From contig JAOWCC010001606.1 in NCBI GenBank assembly GCA_030867875.1, positions 248,001 through 312,000 on the forward strand: DNA of 64,000 bases, in the 5' to 3' direction. How positions within the stretch are numbered: the first letter of the stretch is position 1; every line of letters starts with the position of its first letter. Under the pieces are notes generated by a model that was not told the origin of the DNA, did not search any database, and saw only the letters and a program-made list of their open reading frames with translations. Of this stretch, positions 1 to 10,243 are shown piece by piece. The stretch comes from Actinernus sp. WN-2022. Its lineage: Eukaryota > Cnidaria > Anthozoa > Actiniaria > Actinernidae. The translations under genes were made by a program, and so were the position numbers.

Positions 1-122
1 CTTATATAAACACTTGGGATATGTTGGGAGAACGCAGAAAAACTTGAAAATCACTCGCCTAGCGGCTCGTGATTTACAAGTTTTTCTTTGTTCTCCCAAC
101 ATATCCCGCGTGTTTATATAAG
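1..122. repeat. Foldback (palindromic) MITE-like repeat
   Basis: The first 33 bases pair with the last 33: CTTATATAAACAC opens the unit and its complement closes it, and GGATATGTTGGGAGAAC is mirrored by GTTCTCCCAACATATCC. A central stem carries a CTCGCC...GGCTCGTG core. The same layout (long arms, short GC-rich loop) recurs at 5706-5840 and 46137-46277, so these look like related non-autonomous foldback elements. The unit begins at base 1, so its true left end may lie outside. Confidence 0.8.
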
Positions 123-204
123 AGAACAAAGACATGGAAAGCGTGTTATATTGCTTAAACGAAATATAGAAAATTAAAGGTAAAAACGGAAATATGTCTT
201 CAAA

Positions 205-705
205 GATGGTATACTTTACTTATAGCTGTAGTTTTATTAGAAGACGACAAATATTTTTTAAATTCCTTTTTGTAAATAGCAACTTTTGCTGCTCCTTGCG
301 TCTCTTCATGGTTCTTGGTGAATAATCTTCATTTCTATGAATTCCCTGCCTTGAAGTCGATTTGCAGAGCTTGTCCCCAATTCTTGTACCAGTGCGGTGA
401 GTACGATCGATTTCGATTATAGCTTCTCGTGGGTCAAATTTAAGTTTCTTCTCCGGAAGTAGCTTTGAAACGTCTTCCTCGATTTGGTATCCCATGTTTC
501 GCCTGGTTTCTCGGGCAGTCCATCAATCATGATGTTGCTTTTTCTGCTCTGATTTTCAAGATAATCGTAATTGTCATCTAGATTTACTAAATCTTCCTGT
601 ACGGAGAGAATGTCACTCTAGTTTAATGAATCCTCGCGTTAGATTGCTTGAGCCTGACTTCAAGTCGTCAATTTCCTGTTGCAAAAGCTTGTCTATTTTT
701 TTGCA
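205..705 (-). pseudogene. Decayed L1-like LINE ORF1 (coiled coil + RNA-binding domain)
   Basis: Read on the minus strand this is a remnant of the ORF1 protein of an L1/Tx1-type non-LTR retrotransposon, an RNA chaperone that coats the element transcript. From its N-terminal side I see coiled-coil sequence (KLLQQEIDDLKSG), then LVNLDDNYDYLENQSRKSN and a GLPEKPGETW stretch matching the start of the RRM-like domain. Next come IIEIDRTHRTG and INEDYSPRT-like residues (here HRNEDYSPRTMKRRKE), both hallmarks of the ORF1 C-terminal domain. It is broken: a frame change near 625, another near 490, and loss of about 25 residues between HRTG and NEDYSPRT. Its coiled-coil end abuts the Merlin transposase sequence at about 706. 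Family identity is from remembered conserved motifs. Confidence 0.6.
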
Positions 706-706
706 G

Positions 707-998
707 GCGGTGTGTGAGTTGCGGGAAGAAAAGAAGCCTTAGAAAAAATAGTTTCTTCGAAGAATACCCCAAGACAGCTATGGCCGATATCCTCTTAGTG
801 GTGTACTTTTGGTCCGATGATAACAACCAGAAAAAGACGGCAGGAAAATTGGGAGTTAGTAAGAACTTTGTACCCAAAGTATATCGTCACCTAGAAGATT
901 TATGTTCCCTTGACATAACTGTAAATCCGTTCATCCCTTTTGGAGGTCCAATGTACGTGGCGAAGTGCGATGAAAGCAAGTTTAACCACAAGCCAAAG
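707..998 (+). CDS. Merlin/IS1016-type (ISXO2-like) transposase, first visible exon
   Basis: This exon encodes the middle of an ISXO2-like DDE transposase, the domain of Merlin DNA transposons in animals. It opens with the second half of a zinc ribbon (CVSCGKKRSLRKNSFF), continues through a helical region (KTAMADILLVVYFW, QKKTAGKLGVSKNFV) and reaches FGGPMYVAKCDESKF, where the D is the first catalytic acidic residue. The exon ends at AAG|GTAAGT (donor 999-1000), phase 0. It has no internal stop. The upstream limit is unsure. A TTTTTTTGCAG acceptor ends at 706, but the sequence immediately upstream reads as L1 ORF1 on the other strand, so the 5' part may be cut off by that junction rather than by an intron. 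No ATG is visible for the full N-terminus. Confidence 0.8.
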
Positions 999-1329
999 GT
1001 AAGTACTAAACCTCACAACTGACATACACCCTAAACATACAACTTGCGAATCAATTTGTTACAAATTTCTAATGACCCGCCATACATAAAATTCAGTACG
1101 AAAATGAAAAATCAATAATCAATAATCAAATAAATCAAGAACAGTGAGCGATAACTTCCATCTCCTTGGCGATAACAATAACGCTTGCAAAACGCTTTTT
1201 CATTCCCGTTTTCCTTTAAAAAAAAGTTTATTTTACGTCGAAGATATAGGAAGCCGTAGCCGGGTATTCCAAGCCAGAGGCTTATATTAAGTAAGTATTC
1301 CGTCGAACTCCAGGATCTAATTGGAAGCG

Positions 1330-1490
1330 TGTTGGTTTTTGTGGAGGGAGGTAAACCGGACAACCCTTAGAAAAACACTCGGAGCAAGGGGGGGATACCA
1401 ACAAACTCAACTCACATATGGCGCCCGGTCCGGGAATCGAACCTGGGCCACAGATCGAGGTGAGAGGCGAAGCGCTTAACCCTAACCCTT
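1330..1490 (-). repeat. tRNA-derived SINE
   Basis: On the minus strand the sequence reads GGCCCAGGTTCGATTCCCGG, a textbook RNA polymerase III B box, followed by GAGTTGAGTTTGTTGG and a tail region ending in GGTTTACCTCC. A second copy with the same B box and the same downstream block is at 11795-11955. The A box is degenerate. The two copies share more than 100 bp of layout, so this is a dispersed family and not a tRNA gene. Confidence 0.65.
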
Positions 1491-2125
1491 AATTTTATCG
1501 TTCGAATGCCTCCATGCATGCATGCATCGGTCAAGCGTTGGCCAGTTTTGGCGGTGTGCAGAATGTGCTACACTGATTATCACTTGATTTACACCGAGAT
1601 AAATAAAACTATAGGGGTCGAAATATATCGGTTATAGACGAAAATCCAGGAACTTTCGTGGGTGCAAATTTCTTAGGACACAAGACAAAGTGGAGGTTAT
1701 ACTCCAGTTAGCGCATAGCAACTCGTCGTTGTAAAGGACGCTGTAACCGGTCTTTAATACTTTACTCTTGCTACTATCGGACGTTTTGAAGATCTATATA
1801 TTACCATGTTATACTTACACCTATTTCAAAAAGGTTATCCCGAGAAACGCCAAACAACAAGCGATATTTCAAGACCGATCATTCCTAGACCTAAATTGGT
1901 TGTGGTTACTGTCCAACTAAACTATACAATGGCATTCGAGGGAAATCAGTAATATTCGTCTTAAAGTTTTTGATCCGAAAACAAACGAAGTTATCAGACT
2001 TTCAACTTAAATACAACCAATTTCGGTCTGGGAATGTCAGTTGTCTTTTTCCGGGCCAACGTACTGTTTTTGAAACAGGTGTATATGTGTTAGTTTTTCT
2101 TACTCTCTGTTTTACTCTACATCTC

Positions 2126-3182
2126 AGGCCCAGTTCAAACGCCGTACTTTTCATGCGCCGTTCTTAATTCATATTTCCGTTGACCCAAATCAACAAAGGT
2201 TCGCCTGTTGATTCAGACGACATTCTTAATCAGCTGTTCCTAATTTATTAAATGACCACTGAGGCTTAAAGTACAGCGATGCAGACCAGAATATTTTTCC
2301 TACATTGCAATGATGGCGGATAGCGAAGTCAGAGCGCGAATGTTCGCAATTCGTAGATTGCTGTCTGCAAGTGCAGCGAGTAGGCGAAGAATGCAAACAC
2401 TTTTGCATTTCATCGGGCTCCGCAGGCGATGGTTTATGAATAAGGGCATGACTCATCCGATGCAAAAGGTTTCGTGGTTCTAAAATAAGAACTACAAATT
2501 TCTTTATGAAGATTACTGATGCTCGCGCGCCACTCCACCATCTTGTTTGTAAAATGTGAGTCTGGAAACGACATGCGCGCTTTACTATAATTTGAATTTA
2601 TTTAAATAACAATTGCATTCGTGGTTACGGCACATGAAAAGTATGGCGTATGAATCAAAAGCCGTTCTACAGCCATACTTCACTGCTGAACAATTCACGG
2701 ATAACATTCGAATATCATTATAATAACTTATGAGGGTCTCCCAGGGGTTTCGGGGAACAAGGGAACATGCCAAAAAATCCGTTGGGAACAAACTAAAAAT
2801 ATATCGGGGAACAAGGAAACATGAATAGAGGTTTTAGGAAACAAGGGAACAATTTCCATTTTTCTAAATGGAAAAATTGACTGTTTCCCTAGAAAAAAAA
2901 TTGGGAACAAGGGAACAAAAGTTAATTTTCGTTGGGAATGAGGGAACAAGGATCCCCCTGGGAGACCCTCACTTATGCATTTGGTACGGCCCATGGTAGC
3001 ATGGCGTTTGAATCGGACTCGACCCACAGCCGTAATTTTCGGCTGACCCAGGCGTGCAGAATGCCTAAGCCGTTCTAAATCAAATAGGCCGTTCCAATTC
3101 GATTCAGACGCCGTTCTTTTCATGTACCTAATTGAAACAATTAAGAACGGCTCATGGAAAGTACGGCGTTTGTACTGGGCCT
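2126..3182. mobile_element. Non-autonomous DNA transposon with inverted ends and subterminal repeats
   Basis: The ends AGGCCCAGTTCAAACGCCGT (2126) and its near-complement at 3150-3182 form an inverted repeat of about 40 bp. The subterminal motif around CATGAAAAGTACGGCGTTTG is repeated several times inside (2150, 2632, 2990, 3110), as in hAT-type elements where the transposase binds such repeats. No transposase ORF is present. I could not find a convincing target-site duplication. It carries the nested element at 2732-2970. Confidence 0.65.
2732..2970. mobile_element. 239-bp nested MITE with 16-bp TIRs and 6-bp TSD
   Basis: Both ends are GAGGGTCTCCCAGGGG in inverted orientation, 16 of 16 bases identical. 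The flanks carry ACTTAT on the left (2726-2731) and ACTTAT on the right (2971-2976), a 6-bp duplication that fixes the borders. The interior is a degenerate array of GGGAACAAGG motifs. It sits inside the 2126-3182 element and is therefore the younger insertion. Confidence 0.85.
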
Positions 3183-3490
3183 CAGTTGCTCTCAGTCATT
3201 TACTCTACTGCTTATATTAACTACAAGTTAAACTCTCCCTTGAACATTTATCGGCTGTTCGACTGTTTACTAATTTCTTATCACTAAGAAGTGATTTACA
3301 CTGTTTTTACACAAATACAATGAAGCAACCAAAAATCACTAAAAAGTAAAGAGTTGAGACGCTGATCAGCGGCGACTTATCGAGACAATTGTTTACTAAT
3401 TAGAGGTTCTATGCGCGAAACAGAGAACAATAAGATACAATAACTTTAATGAAAATAAATTTCCCTGGCTAAACTCATCCTCTTAAGGCA

Positions 3491-3656
3491 CAGTAACGTA
3501 GGGAGGCCGGGGAGCGGCAGTTTCCCCCTCTGTCTGGTATCAGAAGAGAGAGAGAGATTGACAGAAGTCATCAATAAAAATGTCGCAGAATTCATCATTT
3601 TGCTATACCCGGCCCCTCCCAGTTCCCCCAATTTTCAGGACCTCCCTACGTCTCTG
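3491..3656. repeat. Short inverted-repeat element (ACGTAGGGAGG ends)
   Basis: ACGTAGGGAGGCC on the left is mirrored by ACCTCCCTACGT on the right. The interior (GAGAGAGATTGACAGAAGTC ATCAATAAAAAT) is shared with 29930-29985, so the two loci hold copies of one repeat family; the second has expanded a poly-C tract. Confidence 0.55.
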
Positions 3657-4686
3657 CCAAACCAATTTACAGAAACGTTATAGTTTATACTGATAGTGCA
3701 TTGCGTTGCAATTCACTTTATCAATTCACTAGTTTAAAATTAGCAATCTGGAGAAGTACGCATCACAGTGACGTTAAAGCATGATCACACACTGAATACT
3801 CAAGTACTATTCAGATAAATACTTCCAGTAGAAATTACCCAACGTGCAAACTAGTGACACGGCCGGTTCTAATATAACAAGCGTGGCCGGTGAAAAGGCC
3901 GCTAAAGTGAAGCGGAATGTAGGTGAGATTTTTAAAGAAAACACAGATAGGTGCATGATGGCGGCATGAAGCGTTACCCATGAAATTCCGAACGGCTCGG
4001 CGACTATTTGGAGTTTTTGACGGTTGTTGCATACGCTGATCCATGTCGACATGTATTTCCTTTATATTACGAGTCCTTAGATCAGCTCAAACGATAACAG
4101 CCTTCATTCATTTATAGAAGTTGGCTAAATAGCTAACTCATTGGGGCTAACGGGATGGGTGTGACTGCGTGGCAGAGGTCAAATGAATGCTGAAAGCTGT
4201 TATCATTTCTTTGGACTCTGGCTGATGTTTATCAATGCTACTTTCCACCGTAAAACAAATCGACGTGATTGCATGAGAAAACTGTCGCTTCTTTTCGCTA
4301 GCTCACTTCTACTATCAGCCATAAACTCATATGCCTGCATATAAAGGCATATGTTATGGCCCATGACTTCTATAAATGCACGTAACAATTATGTTTTATC
4401 AGACACACTAAAGTTTGGTGGTAAGCTTGATTTTATTTCTCGTTTGTTCTTGCGATGACTGCAGGACTGAAAACGATAACAACTTCGATCTCACTCGCGG
4501 CCATAAGCAAGATTTTGGCAGGGCAAGAATGTATGTCAAATAACTATATATAGCGAAGGAAACTTCGAAGTAAACAATATATTTGAAGTAAGTGAAATGA
4601 TGTATTGTTGTCATCCAGTCCGTTGTCACAGACGCTGTACGGTGTTGCGATAGCTATAATGCCTAATAACGTATTTTGTTTTTCAG

Positions 4687-5157
4687 TATAACAGAGGAAG
4701 ACGAGCATCACACGATTCTTGGGTATTTGGTGTCATCACGACAGCCTTCAGCCCTGCAAGAGGTTTCTATCAAGTTGTGAAGAAGAGGGACAGGGCAACG
4801 CTCCTTCCTATTATTGAAAAATGTCTTCTGCCTGGAAGTGAACTTCACACGGATGACTGGGGTGCCTATCATGGAATAGAACGTCATATTCCAAATGTGG
4901 TTCAAACACATAGGGTCGTCGTCCATGCAGACCACTTCGTAGACCCCGTAACGGGTGTCCACACACAAGAGATCGAGTCTGCATGGACACAGCTTAAGAG
5001 TCACATCAAGGCAATTAAGGGGAGGATCAATAACCTCCAAACTTATCTAGATGATAGAATGTGGAGGCAGTGGAGAGGGGAAGATAATGTATTTTTTTTT
5101 GACTGCATTGTCAAATCATTTCCCATTTATTCCAGTCAAGGGACGCTACGTTATTAA
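4687..5157 (+). CDS. Merlin/IS1016-type (ISXO2-like) transposase, C-terminal exon
   Basis: This exon begins after a TTTTTCAG acceptor and encodes YNRGRRASHDSWVFGVI (domain start), then SELHTDDWGAY with the second catalytic aspartate, and HTQEIESAWTQLKSHIK with the third acidic residue (E) and the conserved W. It finishes with RMWRQWRGEDNVFFF and a stop at 5155-5157. With the exon at 707-998 the full DDE triad is present and there are no internal stops. Either this is a young Merlin copy whose intron has since been filled with other elements, or the reading frame has been kept by the host. No Merlin-type terminal repeats were recognised around it, and the N-terminal zinc ribbon is incomplete. 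Confidence 0.82.
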   Translation, partial: YNRGRRASHDSWVFGVITTAFSPARGFYQVVKKRDRATLLPIIEKCLLPGSELHTDDWGAYHGIERHIPNVVQTHRVVVHADHFVDPVTGVHTQEIESAWTQLKSHIKAIKGRINNLQTYLDDRMWRQWRGEDNVFFFDCIVKSFPIYSSQGTLRY

Positions 5158-5387
5158 AGGTTTAAATATTTAACAGAGTTTGTGAGGCTGGAAGGAAAGC
5201 CATGCAATATTGTTCTACTGGCATCTATATTATACTGGTACCATTTTATTTTTATGACCAGGTCACATGATCGCTTAATGCAAGTTATATCCCTCAGTGC
5301 GAGGCTAACTTAGCAAAAACAAAGGATTGGCTCGCATTGAATCCAATATGGCCAGCAGGTGAAAAACGTGATTGACCTTATTCATAA

Positions 5388-5568
5388 AGGAATCAAAGCG
5401 ACGCCAGGTGTTGTCACAGGAAGATCTGCACTCGATGGCGGAAAAAAGCGTTAATTTCCTTATGACACAAAAGTACATGTATCACGCATCAGATAGCCGT
5501 TGTTCTAGCTGATGGCCAAATGGTGTATTTGCGGTCCGCACTGCGACAACTGGCGTCGCTTTGATACC
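5388..5568. repeat. MITE with ATCAAAGCGACGCCAG inverted ends
   Basis: ATCAAAGCGACGCCAGGTGT on the left (5392) is mirrored by ACTGGCGTCGCTTTGAT on the right (to 5564). The interior of about 130 bp has no coding potential. No target duplication was identified. Confidence 0.7.
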
Positions 5569-5705
5569 ATTTTTACCAGACTTCTTACCGCTCAGAGGGA
5601 AAGAAAGTAATGCCCAAATTTAGTGAAATACCATGCAATAATATTGTACTGAAGCATTTCCATCGCATTTGAGATGGAAGAGGATAAAGAACATACATAG
5701 AGGAT

Positions 5706-5840
5706 ATTACATGGCCGCGCGGAGATACCGATTTTATCTTCGAGTGTTGATGAAATATCTTATGAGTGAGCGCAGCGAACAAGTCAGATATTTCATCAAC
5801 ACGAGAAAATAAAACCCGTATGTCCAAGCGGCCATGTAAT
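5706..5840. repeat. Foldback MITE (ATTACATGGCCG ends)
   Basis: The ATTACATGGCCG start is complemented by CGGCCATGTAAT at the end. A second inner pairing joins TGTTGATGAAATATCT with AGATATTTCATCAACA around a GTGAGCGCAGCGAAC loop. The whole 135 bp folds on itself. Confidence 0.8.
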
Positions 5841-6239
5841 GCTCTGTTTAAACTATAATTATCGATGAAATACCAGTTTCAATCTCTTACTAAAAAGGCT
5901 AGAAATCTTTGAAAGCCAGTCATATTTTCTAAAGTGATATGTACACGTGTGAAGATATAATTTATATATTTATTAAGGCAATACATGAATTGCTATCAAA
6001 ATACAATAGAATTAACAAAATACAACAATAGAACGAAATACACAATACAATAGAACACAATACACAATACAGTTTGGTAGTAATTCATGGCTGCCTAAAT
6101 GAAGGGAGAACCGTGTTTGCAATAAAGCAGTTCCTAGAGTGATGATATATACGAGTCGCGATATCCTTTTTTGATTTCTTTCGTTGCATCTATAATATAT
6201 GTACTAAAATAATAAGATTTTACTTCATGGGTTTATTAT

Positions 6240-6820
6240 CATGGGTTTATTTTACTTACAATGGGATGCTCAACTCAAACATATTAACAACAAATTAACA
6301 AAAAATGTAGGAATTCTTTTCAAACTTAGACATTATATTTCAAACAACTCTATTATACTCTTATTTACCCATATCTAAATTATGCTCTAATGAGCTGTGC
6401 AACAGCATGCCAATCCAGACTAAATAAGATTAAAACTAAGCAAAATAAATGCGTCCGTTGTATTTTCTTTGCAAAGAAAACCGAAATTAAGTGCCACCCC
6501 ATATTATAGAATTGTAGAAATCCTTTTTTAACTTTAAAATATCTACTCTTGTACATAAAATAATATATGTGAAACATAGAATTCCAGCCACTTTTTCTGA
6601 CTTGATTGTGTCTGCCTCTGATGTACACCGCAAACATAATACTAGATATGCTGCTAAACAAAACCTACACAGACCAGCCTCCAGAACAAATTATGGCCTT
6701 ACAAGATTTAGAGTTCTGTCAGCAAAAATATGGGGGAAAATACCACTCGAGAATAAATGTTTTCCTCATAATAGTTTTAAAAATCAATATAAAATATACC
6801 TCCTTGGCAGCCAGTCATAG
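6240..6820 (+). pseudogene. LINE reverse transcriptase C-terminal fragment 1
   Basis: This is degenerate sequence from the C-terminal part of a non-LTR retrotransposon polyprotein, just after the reverse transcriptase core. Recognisable pieces, in shifting frames, are LTKNVGILFKLRHYIS, LIYPYLNYALMSCATACQ, RLNKIKTKQNKCVRCIFF and, in a longer open frame from 6569, HNTRYAAKQNLHRPASRTNY and KIWGKIPLENKCFP. The ILIYPYLNYG- and YNTR-type motifs are conserved in this region. A frameshift near 6345 and a stop near 6508 show it is dead. The same family recurs at 7040 and 17340. Confidence 0.75.
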
Positions 6821-7039
6821 TCACAGGTCTGTATTCTCCTGTATTCTTCAAAATACTGATGTTATTGTATACGTAATATCTGTAGTGTAACATTTATATG
6901 TTAATCTTTAAATATGTAAGTCTACTTTACCTGTAAATTATTATCAAATACTTTTCTTTTGACTCCTTCCGTTCTTTCTTTCTTCTCTTAAATCTACACC
7001 TAAGCCATATACCAATTATTACCTTTTCTCAATTTGATG

Positions 7040-7688
7040 CACATACAAGCCCCCTCTTTACAAAGTTGAATATTTTAAAATTGCAAGATTTGGTTTATTT
7101 GCATACTGCTCTTTTCATGTTTGACTTTTACAACAATAATCTTCCAACTATGTTCAAAGATTTTTTCATTCCAATCAAAAAAGTACATACTTATAATACT
7201 AGACTAGCCTCAAAATGTACTTATTATACTCCAAAAGTTCGTACAAATTACGGTAAATTCAGCTTACGTTACAATGGTGTCACAACCTGGAATTCAATTT
7301 GTGAAGACATTAAGACACTACATTCTAGAAAGTTATTTAAATCAAGTCTTACTAAACAGTTTTTGAATCTATATTAGTGCTCTCCTTATCATATTAAATT
7401 ATACAATATAGATCTTCCTTTCAGCTTGTACGTGTATCTGTCTGATTTAAATGTAAATAGTGACTGACTTATACTTGTATAATGTGTGTGTGTTCGTGTT
7501 TTCTTGTCTGACCAAAAATACTCATATATAATTTACTACATTTTTGGGGTGCCAGACTCGATTAGTTTATTTTAAGCTACTTCTGGCATCCCAGCACTCT
7601 AATTTTAGCAAACTGTTTTTCACTGTAAATTCCTATTTGTTAAAAGAGTGTAAAAATAAATTGTTGTTGTTGTTGTTGTTGTTGTTGT
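7040..7688 (+). pseudogene. LINE fragment 2 with 3' hairpin and (TTG)n tail
   Basis: An open frame at 7066-7377 encodes the terminal segment of a LINE polyprotein: ILKLQDLVYLHTALFMFDFY, FFIPIKKVHTYNTRLASKC, RTNYGKFSLRYNGVTTWNSI and SSLTKQF before the stop. Downstream is a 3' UTR with a stem-loop (GGGGTGCCAGACTCG at 7545 pairing with TTCTGGCATCCCA near 7595), and the copy ends in a (TTG)n microsatellite at 7659-7687. A 3' hairpin plus a microsatellite tail is typical of L2/CR1-type LINEs, whose reverse transcriptase recognises the hairpin. The 5' part is missing, as expected for 5'-truncated insertion. Confidence 0.75.
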
Positions 7689-7689
7689 A

Positions 7690-7885
7690 TATACATATTA
7701 GCTAAACACCTTCCTTCCCTCATCAATTTCAACATTGTAGTGGCCAACTCGAAAGCTTTGCTCCTTTGGCCACTACGCACTCTCCTCCTACAAAATCTTA
7801 TACCTTTCTTTTTTTATGGCTGTTGTAAATGTACATAATTACCTAAAAAATAAGTGTGAATAAAATGAACTTGAACTTGCAATCG
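7690..7885 (+). repeat. Second LINE 3' end with stem-loop and TGAACT tail
   Basis: A stem-loop is formed by TAGTGGCCAACTCGAAAGC and TTTGGCCACTAC (7738-7776). About 100 bp further on is AATAAAATGAACTTGAACTT, a short hexamer-type tail. No coding part is left. It looks like the 3' tip of another LINE copy of the same broad type as 7040-7688. Confidence 0.5.
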
Positions 7886-8085
7886 ACCATTGCAATCACT
7901 CTATGAAACCTGCTGCGTACTTGTAAAATAAATGCAAGCGCAAGAAAAAAAAAAATATATAGATTATTATTAATGAATTCTGCTTATCATCGGATGCTGA
8001 CATGACCAAAGTCAAATTTAAGGTTGGTAAATTAATGTTCGATGTGTTTTATTCATTGTTCAAAAGGAAAAACTTGTTTTGTAAT

Positions 8086-8574
8086 TGCTGCATGTTGACC
8101 AGGAGCCCATTACACGGAGCGTGCATCTGCCATTGATGCATGTTGACCAGGAGTCCATTACACGGAGCGTCCATCTGCCATTGATGCATGTTGACCAGGA
8201 GCCCATTACACGGAGCGTCCATCTGCCATTGCTGCATGTTGACCAGGAGCCCATTACACGGAGCGTCCATCTGCCATTGATGCATGTTGACCAGGAGCCC
8301 ATTACACGGAGCGTCCATCTGCCATTGATGCATGTTGACCAGGAGCCCATTACACGGAGCGTCCATCTGCCATTGATGCATGTTGACCAGGAGCCCATTA
8401 CACGGAGCGTCCATCTGCCATTGATGCATGTTGACCAGGAGCCCATTACACGGAGCGTCCATCTGCCATTGCTGCATGTTGACCAGGAGCCCATTACACG
8501 GAGCGTCCATCTGCCATTGATGCATGTTGACCAGGAGCCCATTACACGGAGCGTCCATCTGCCATTGATGCAGC
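8086..8574. repeat. 48-bp minisatellite, about 10 copies
   Basis: The unit runs GATGCATGTTGACCAGGAGC then CCATTACACGGAGCGTCCAT then CTGCCATT. About ten copies are almost identical, differing mainly at one base (GCTGCATG or GATGCATG). Because 48 is a multiple of 3, long open frames appear on both strands, for example a 16-residue repeat with DAPCNGLLVN on the minus strand. These frames overlap on opposite strands and lack any recognised domain, so I read the array as non-coding. Confidence 0.95.
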
Positions 8575-9004
8575 GTTTTTACAGACCGGTGATTATTTTT
8601 AGAATGTGTTTCCCACGAGTTCGGTTTCCGCTAGCCAATCACTTGCTTTTGTATAATATTAATTCAAATTATTAAGTATATTAAAGTTATTCTCGTATTT
8701 ATTTTATTTTTGGGGTTTTTACTATCTTGATAATTTGCTGTTTATCTTTTCGAACTGATCTGTTGAAAATAATGAGGCAACGTAATGAAAAAAATACTAA
8801 AGTTACCAAAATTACCAATTATTTATTTAATTATAAATTTTATTATAAATTTTATTATTAATAGTTTACATTAATATCATAATAATTATTTAACTAAATT
8901 ATTTAGTTATATTTTCCTTTTTATTAATTATTTTATTAAATTAGTTTAAAAAAGGATATTCAATATTTTAGGATTATTTTATTTTAATTATTGTTTTCGT
9001 TTTT

Positions 9005-9270
9005 ATAAAAGTTGAGCCTCATTTTAGTTGAGCCTCGTTGGATCGGTCCGTTCCGAGGATCCGGATCCCATCGCGGTTGGACGGTTTGGGTTTGTATAAC
9101 AGTCGAGCCTCGTTTTAGTTGAGCCTCTCCGAAATGTTGAGCTCGTTGTTTACAAAAGTTGAGTCTCATTTTAGTTGAGCCTCGTTTGTAGGTTGAGCTC
9201 GTTTACAAAAGTTGAGCTCGTTTTGTACAAAACGAGCTCGTTTACAAAGTTGAGTCTCGTTCTCATGAAA
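9005..9270. repeat. Irregular GTTGAGCCTCGTTTTA repeat block
   Basis: The words AGTTGAGCCTCGTTTTAGTT, GTTGAGCTCGTTTACAAAA and close variants recur about ten times with irregular spacing. It lies directly before the 26-bp array and looks like a decayed tandem repeat. Confidence 0.7.
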
Positions 9271-9302
9271 CGAGTCGTAATTACCAGATAGCGTGAGTGA
9301 TC

Positions 9303-9655
9303 CGACTTATACTTCACATGTGTCACAATGACTTACACTTCACGTGTGTCACAATGACTTACACTTCACGTGTGTCACAATGACCTACACTTACGTGTGT
9401 CACAATGACCTACACTTCACGTGTGTCACAATGACTTACACTTCACGTGTGTCACAATGAGTTACACTTCACGTGTGTCACAATGACTTACACTTCACGT
9501 GTGTCACAATGACTTACACTTCACGTGTGTCACAATGACTTACACTTCACATGTGTCACAATGACTTACACTTCACGTGTGTCAGAGTGACCTACACTTC
9601 ACGTGTGTCAATAACCTACACTTCATGTGTTATTACAGCTTACACTTCACGTGTG
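9303..9655. repeat. 26-bp minisatellite with a CACGTG in most units
   Basis: The unit is GACTTACACTTCACGTGTGT followed by CACAAT, repeated about 13 times, with the last two or three copies degenerate. Ten copies contain the palindrome CACGTG (canonical E-box). Two have CACATG, one TACGTG and one CATGTG. Whether the E-boxes are bound by anything is unknown. Confidence 0.92.
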
Positions 9656-10243
9656 ATTTACTGGTTAGCGGCAAGGTAAATATCCACCACTTTTCACCAA
9701 CACTGAAGTAAATAATTGTTTTAGTTTATACCACACAAATGAATAGCCAGCACCAAATAATTATTTTATTTTCGGTCAAATGGACAAAAACTTGCGTGAG
9801 GCGATTGCTGCTATGCTTGGAGTTGAATAGCAAAGAATATTCGCCTCCTGAGTAGCCAATCAGAGCATGTGAAAAGCACTGTTCACTTGTGTGGTATATA
9901 CTATTGGTGAATATTTACTGAGACCGAGGTGAATGATACTTGTTTTAGTATAATTTCAGAGTTGAGTATCAGAGAAACTTAAAACCAGACCAGTCTGCTA
10001 ACTTTTTTTTAATTCTTACTGGACATGAGAGTGTGAGAACACCAAAACACAAATCTAATTTTATTTTGTATTTAGACAAAAAAATTGCTGGCAGTGATTT
10101 TTGAACTTAAAGTGTATATCAGGTCAAATATTTGTATCACTAATATCCATTCTAATCAAGTGAATAGTAGAATATTTCTCGATTTGAGTGTTGCCTATTC
10201 AAGCTGGTGACGTAAAACTGGTCTTCATTTATTATACAAAAAC

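Larger units (their letters stand above)
999..4686 (+). other. Intron of the Merlin-type transposase, filled with nested repeats
   Basis: The donor AAG|GTAAGT at 998/999 and acceptor TTTTTCAG|TATAAC at 4686/4687 are both good, and joining them keeps phase 0. The junction reads ...KFNHKPK-YNRGRR...WVFG, the expected order for this transposase family. Inside lie a SINE (1330-1490), a 1.06-kb inverted-repeat element (2126-3182) with another element nested in it, and a short MITE (3491-3656). About 3.66-4.68 kb shows nothing I recognise. Confidence 0.75.

Noticed and set aside
1478..1492. Telomere-like CCCTAACCC
   Set aside because: Only two repeats, at the edge of a SINE; not an array.
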